NCBI GenBank assembly: GCA_020061285.1
Contig: JAGUYQ010000004.1
Span: 1 to 38,332, forward strand
Origin: Betaproteobacteria bacterium
GTDB lineage: Bacteria > Pseudomonadota > Gammaproteobacteria > Burkholderiales > UBA9220
Reading direction: 5' to 3'
Length of the DNA: 38,332 bases
Shown here: in pieces, positions 31,579 to 38,332 of the stretch
Position numbering within the stretch: the stretch's first letter is position 1
Layout of the letters: each line of letters opens with the position of its first letter
The notes under the pieces: generated by a model
The model's database searches: none
Told to the model about the DNA's origin: nothing
The model's input: only the letters and a program-made list of their open reading frames with translations
Translations under genes and position numbers: made by a program

Positions 31579-31658
31579 TGAAAAGTTTGAGCGCCCCACA
31601 AAATAGCATTCTGATGACGCGCGGGCAAAGCGCGTATCCGGTAAGCCAAGGGTAAGTT

Positions 31659-32030
31659 TTGAAAGCATCGCGGGCGGTAATTTCGGAAGTCCGCAAGGTC
31701 CTGGGAATTCAAGCGGCCATTGCCATTTTTTCGGCAACGCTTAGCTTCGTGCTGGCGGGGGGCGAGAGTGGGGTGGCCGTATTGCTGGGCGGGGCGATAG
31801 CCTTGGTAAGCGGTGGCGTATATGCGCTTCGGATGCTGACGGTAAAGGACAGCGAGGCCCAAACGCTGGTGCGTGCCCATTATTTGGGCGAGATGGGAAA
31901 GATGGCGGCGACGTTGCTGATGTTTGCCGCGATTTTTATATGGTACCCCTCGGTACAGGCGTTGCCGCTGTTCGGGGGGTATATGGCGGCGCTGCTGGCC
32001 TATTGGGTGGCGCTATTTATTTGCAAGTGA
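31659..32030 (+). CDS. atpI: ATP synthase subunit I
   Basis: 123 aa membrane protein with four hydrophobic segments (about 14-33, 38-57, 75-95, 100-120). It is thought to help assemble the c ring or handle Mg2+, and is not essential in E. coli. The start is TTG at 31659, preceded by AAGGG; there is no ATG upstream of the first membrane segment. Identity rests on size, topology, the QAAIAIFSATLSFVLAGGESG region and its place as first gene of the operon. Confidence 0.88.
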   Translation: MKASRAVISEVRKVLGIQAAIAIFSATLSFVLAGGESGVAVLLGGAIALVSGGVYALRMLTVKDSEAQTLVRAHYLGEMGKMAATLLMFAAIFIWYPSVQALPLFGGYMAALLAYWVALFICK

Positions 32031-33174
<1,144 letters not shown>

Positions 33175-33182
33175 AGGCTGGC

Positions 33183-33653
33183 GTGAATATAAACGCTACA
33201 TTAATTGGCCAGGCCATTACCTTCGCCATCCTGGTGTGGTTCACGATGAAATTCGTGTGGCCACCCCTCATGGCGGCCATGGAAGAGCGCGCGAAACGCA
33301 TCGCCGATGGCTTGGCCCAAGCGGAGCGCGGCAAGCACGAGCTGGAACTGGCCCACAAGCGCGCTTCCGAAGTGCTGCACGAGGCGAAAAGCAAGGCGTC
33401 CGAAATCATTGCTCAATCCGAAAAGCGTGCTTCCCAGGTGATCGAAGATGCCAAAGGCACCGCCAAGGAAGAGGGGGATCGGATCATCGCCTCTGCCCAG
33501 GCGGAAATTCAGCAGGAAGTGTTTCGTGCCAAAGAAGCGCTGCGCCAGCAAGTGGCTGACCTGGCGGTTGTCGGCGCGGAAAAAATCCTGCGCCGTGAAA
33601 TCGATGCCAAGGTCCACGCCGAGTTGCTGGGCACTATCAAAGCCGAGTTGTAA
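33183..33653 (+). CDS. atpF: ATP synthase F0 subunit b
   Basis: Peripheral-stalk subunit, 156 aa, same length as E. coli. One N-terminal membrane helix (about 5-27, [22 protein letters not shown]), then a long charged helix (about 30-125) that forms the dimeric stalk, rich in Ala, Glu and Lys, and a C-terminal delta-binding region. The start is GTG at 33183 after AGGAGG. The combination of a GTG start and a partly masked ribosome site suggests lower output than atpE, in line with two b per 10-15 c subunits. Confidence 0.97.
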   Translation: MNINATLIGQAITFAILVWFTMKFVWPPLMAAMEERAKRIADGLAQAERGKHELELAHKRASEVLHEAKSKASEIIAQSEKRASQVIEDAKGTAKEEGDRIIASAQAEIQQEVFRAKEALRQQVADLAVVGAEKILRREIDAKVHAELLGTIKAEL

Positions 33654-33658
33654 TTGCC

Positions 33659-34195
33659 ATGGCTGAAACCATCACTATTGCTAGGCCTTACGCTGAAGCC
33701 GTTTTCAAGCTGGCGTTACAGGACGGGACCCTCGGCAAGTGGTCCGAGATGCTCCAGTTCGTCGCCGCTGTCGTGGCCGATCCGGAGGTGGCCGAGCTGA
33801 TCGGCAACCCCGAAGTGGGGGCGGATCGGCTACAGGCCTTTCTGCTTTCCGTGGCGGAGGGAAGGCTCGATGAACACGGGCAGAATCTGATCAAGGTTCT
33901 GTTGGAAAACGACCGTTTGGCGTTGCTGCCGCAAATCCGCGAACTGTTCGAACAGTTGAAGGCGGAGCAGGGCGGCGAACTGGAAGCGGATATTTCCAGC
34001 GCCTTTCCGTTGACGGAGCCCCAGGTAAAAGCCCTGGCCTCCGAGCTCGAGACCCGTTTCGGCAAAAAGGTAACCACGAAGGTCAGCGTGGACGCTGAAT
34101 TGATCGGCGGTGTGAAAATCGCTATTGGCGACCATGTCATTGACTCGTCGGTTCGCGCTCAGCTCGCAAGCATGGCGCAACAGCTCAAAAATTAA
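33659..34195 (+). CDS. atpH: ATP synthase F1 subunit delta
   Basis: Caps the F1 head and joins it to the b stalk. 178 aa. The N-terminus ITIARPYAEAVFKLALQDG is the classic OSCP/delta start, and the C-terminal part has FGKKVTTKVSVDAELIGGVKIAIGDHVIDSSVRAQL, the family signature. It starts at ATG 33659, five bases after the atpF stop. The stop lies at the edge of a 10-bp hairpin before atpA. Confidence 0.97.
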   Translation: MAETITIARPYAEAVFKLALQDGTLGKWSEMLQFVAAVVADPEVAELIGNPEVGADRLQAFLLSVAEGRLDEHGQNLIKVLLENDRLALLPQIRELFEQLKAEQGGELEADISSAFPLTEPQVKALASELETRFGKKVTTKVSVDAELIGGVKIAIGDHVIDSSVRAQLASMAQQLKN

Positions 34196-34218
34196 GATTG
34201 CCGCGCGCCGGCAATCTT
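34194..34218 (+). promoter_or_regulatory. Hairpin between atpH and atpA
   Basis: AAGATTGCCG (34194-34203) and CGGCAATCTT (34209-34218) form a perfect 10-bp stem with a 5-base loop CGCGC. It begins inside the atpH stop codon and ends about two bases before the AAGGAGA ribosome site of atpA. No T-run follows, so it is not a classic terminator; an RNA-stability or translation role is more likely. Confidence 0.65.
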
Positions 34219-34231
34219 GCAAGGAGAGATC

Positions 34232-35773
<1,542 letters not shown>

Positions 35774-35791
35774 CGAAAGCGGGGGGTCCCT

Positions 35792-36691
35792 ATGCCTAGC
35801 GGCAAGGAAATCAGAACCAAGATCAAGAGCGTGCAAAACACGCAGAAGATCACCAAGGCAATGGAGATGGTTGCCGCCTCCAAAATGCGCAAGGCACAAG
35901 AGCGCATGCGGACGGCCCGTCCCTATGCCGAAAAGCTCCGCAACGTGGCGGCCCACATGAGCCACGCCCATCCCGAGTACCAGCATCCGTTCCTGGTGCA
36001 TCGGGAGGCCGTGAAGCGTGCGGGCTTGATCGTCGTTACCTCCGACAAGGGTTTGTGCGGCGGCCTAAACATCAACGTGCTGCGTATGGCGTTCAACCAG
36101 ATCAAGAAGTGGAAGGCGCTGGATTGCGGTCTCAACGGTTGTGTCGTCACCGGCGAGCAGATCGACGTGGACGTGTGCGCTGTCGGCAGCAAAGGCCTGG
36201 GTTTCATGCAACGCATGGGCGCCAATGTGGTCTCCCAAGTCACCGGCCTTGGCGATACGCCCCACATCGAGCGCTTGATCGGCCCTGTGAAGGTGATGTT
36301 GGATGCCTACATCGAAGGCAAGATCGACAGCCTGGCCATCTGCTACACCAAGTTCGTCAACACCATGAAGCAAGAGCCGGTGATCGAGCAATTGCTTCCT
36401 TTGCATGGTGAGCAACTGGGCAGCGCCCCGGGCCGTTGGGACTATATCTATGAGCCCGATGCCAAGGAAATCGTCGATGACCTGATGGTGCGCTACATCG
36501 AAACCCTGATTTATCAGGCGGTGGCCGAAAACATGGCTTCCGAGCAGAGCGCCCGGATGGTGGCCATGAAGGCGGCAACAGACAATGCGGGCAACGTGAT
36601 CGACGAACTGAAGCTGGTCTATAACAAGACCCGTCAGGCCGCCATCACCAAGGAACTGTCCGAGATCGTCGCCGGCGCGGCTGCGGTTTAA
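35792..36691 (+). CDS. atpG: ATP synthase F1 subunit gamma
   Basis: Central rotating shaft, 299 aa (E. coli 287). The N-terminal helix has [36 protein letters not shown]. The Rossmann-like middle has [16 protein letters not shown], and the C-terminal helix has [46 protein letters not shown] (reads [17 protein letters not shown] in the core). A GGGGGG-type ribosome site precedes the ATG at 35792. Ten or so extra residues compared with E. coli lie in the middle domain. Confidence 0.97.
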   Translation: MPSGKEIRTKIKSVQNTQKITKAMEMVAASKMRKAQERMRTARPYAEKLRNVAAHMSHAHPEYQHPFLVHREAVKRAGLIVVTSDKGLCGGLNINVLRMAFNQIKKWKALDCGLNGCVVTGEQIDVDVCAVGSKGLGFMQRMGANVVSQVTGLGDTPHIERLIGPVKVMLDAYIEGKIDSLAICYTKFVNTMKQEPVIEQLLPLHGEQLGSAPGRWDYIYEPDAKEIVDDLMVRYIETLIYQAVAENMASEQSARMVAMKAATDNAGNVIDELKLVYNKTRQAAITKELSEIVAGAAAV

Positions 36692-36710
36692 GCAAGATTT
36701 CAAACTTTAA

Positions 36711-38099
<1,389 letters not shown>

Positions 38100-38111
38100 G
38101 GAGTGCCAATT

Positions 38112-38332
38112 ATGGCAATGACGATACACGTGGACGTGGTCAGCGCGGAACAGAGCCTGTTCTCCGGCCTAGCCGAGCTGGTGGTGGTTCCGGGCGAAGG
38201 GGGGGAACTGGGTATCGTTCCCCGCCACGCCCCGCTGCTCACCCGCATCAAGCCCGGCACGGTGCGCATCAAGGTGCCGTTTCAGGAAGAGGAAGAGGTG
38301 ATCTTCGTTTCCGGCGGCATTCTGGAAGTGCA
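38112..38332 (+). CDS. atpC: ATP synthase F1 subunit epsilon, N-terminal part (cut by window edge)
   Basis: Rotor subunit that can inhibit ATP hydrolysis. The 73 visible codons read [19 protein letters not shown], then [26 protein letters not shown] and [10 protein letters not shown], the typical N-terminal beta-sandwich of epsilon. The C-terminal helical hairpin lies beyond the window. AAGGAG lies nine bases before the ATG at 38112; an ATG at 38118 is a possible alternative. Confidence 0.95.
   Translation, partial: MAMTIHVDVVSAEQSLFSGLAELVVVPGEGGELGIVPRHAPLLTRIKPGTVRIKVPFQEEEEVIFVSGGILEV

Overview
This is a contiguous piece of a bacterial chromosome spanning the replication origin, most likely from a gammaproteobacterium. 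The evidence is the gene order argH / algZ-algR / hemC-hemD-hemX-hemY, the origin block gyrB-dnaN-dnaA / rpmH-rnpA-yidD-yidC-mnmE-mnmG-rsmG-parA-parB, and the atpIBEFHAGD(C) operon directly after it. I cannot fix the genus. A methanotroph or sulfur-oxidiser-like gammaproteobacterium is possible but unproven. I see no insertion sequences, phage genes or CRISPR arrays.

Layout. 1-2235: 5' end of argH (minus strand), diverging from the LytTR-type two-component pair algZ-algR. 2239-6815: a minus-strand signalling operon made of a soluble multi-PAS/GAF histidine kinase, a single-domain Rcp1-like response regulator and a REC-PAS-GGDEF diguanylate cyclase. 7014-8626: an old-yellow-enzyme-type flavin oxidoreductase and a convergent thioredoxin-fold protein. 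8651-12627: hemC-hemD-hemX-hemY. 12632-14547: a 2Fe-2S/FAD/NAD reductase diverging from a YeeZ-like atypical SDR protein. 14668-17463: pyruvate phosphate dikinase. 17586-18041: a small secreted protein of unknown function. 18150-18225: tRNA-Phe. 18277-23341: gyrB, dnaN and dnaA on the minus strand, with no recF between dnaN and gyrB. 23535-31517: rpmH to parB on the plus strand. 31659-38332: the ATP synthase operon, cut off inside atpC.

Origin logic. Transcription diverges leftward (dnaA, dnaN, gyrB, ppdK) and rightward (rpmH to atp) from the dnaA region, as expected if forks leave from there. Perfect DnaA boxes occur at 21926-21934 and 23435-23443, and an AT-dinucleotide tract lies at 21854-21870. 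Three parS palindromes (8580-8595, 20680-20695, 27246-27261) flank the origin, and the window encodes their cognate ParA/ParB. Base composition forms a valley, roughly 60% GC or more at both ends and well below 40% around dnaN.

No stretch longer than 300 bases lacks a gene. The largest gaps are 6816-7013 (divergent promoters), 21807-21997 and 23342-23534 (origin and promoters), and 31518-31658 (atp promoter). Small control elements include inverted repeats in the atpE-atpF and atpH-atpA junctions that could help set subunit stoichiometry.
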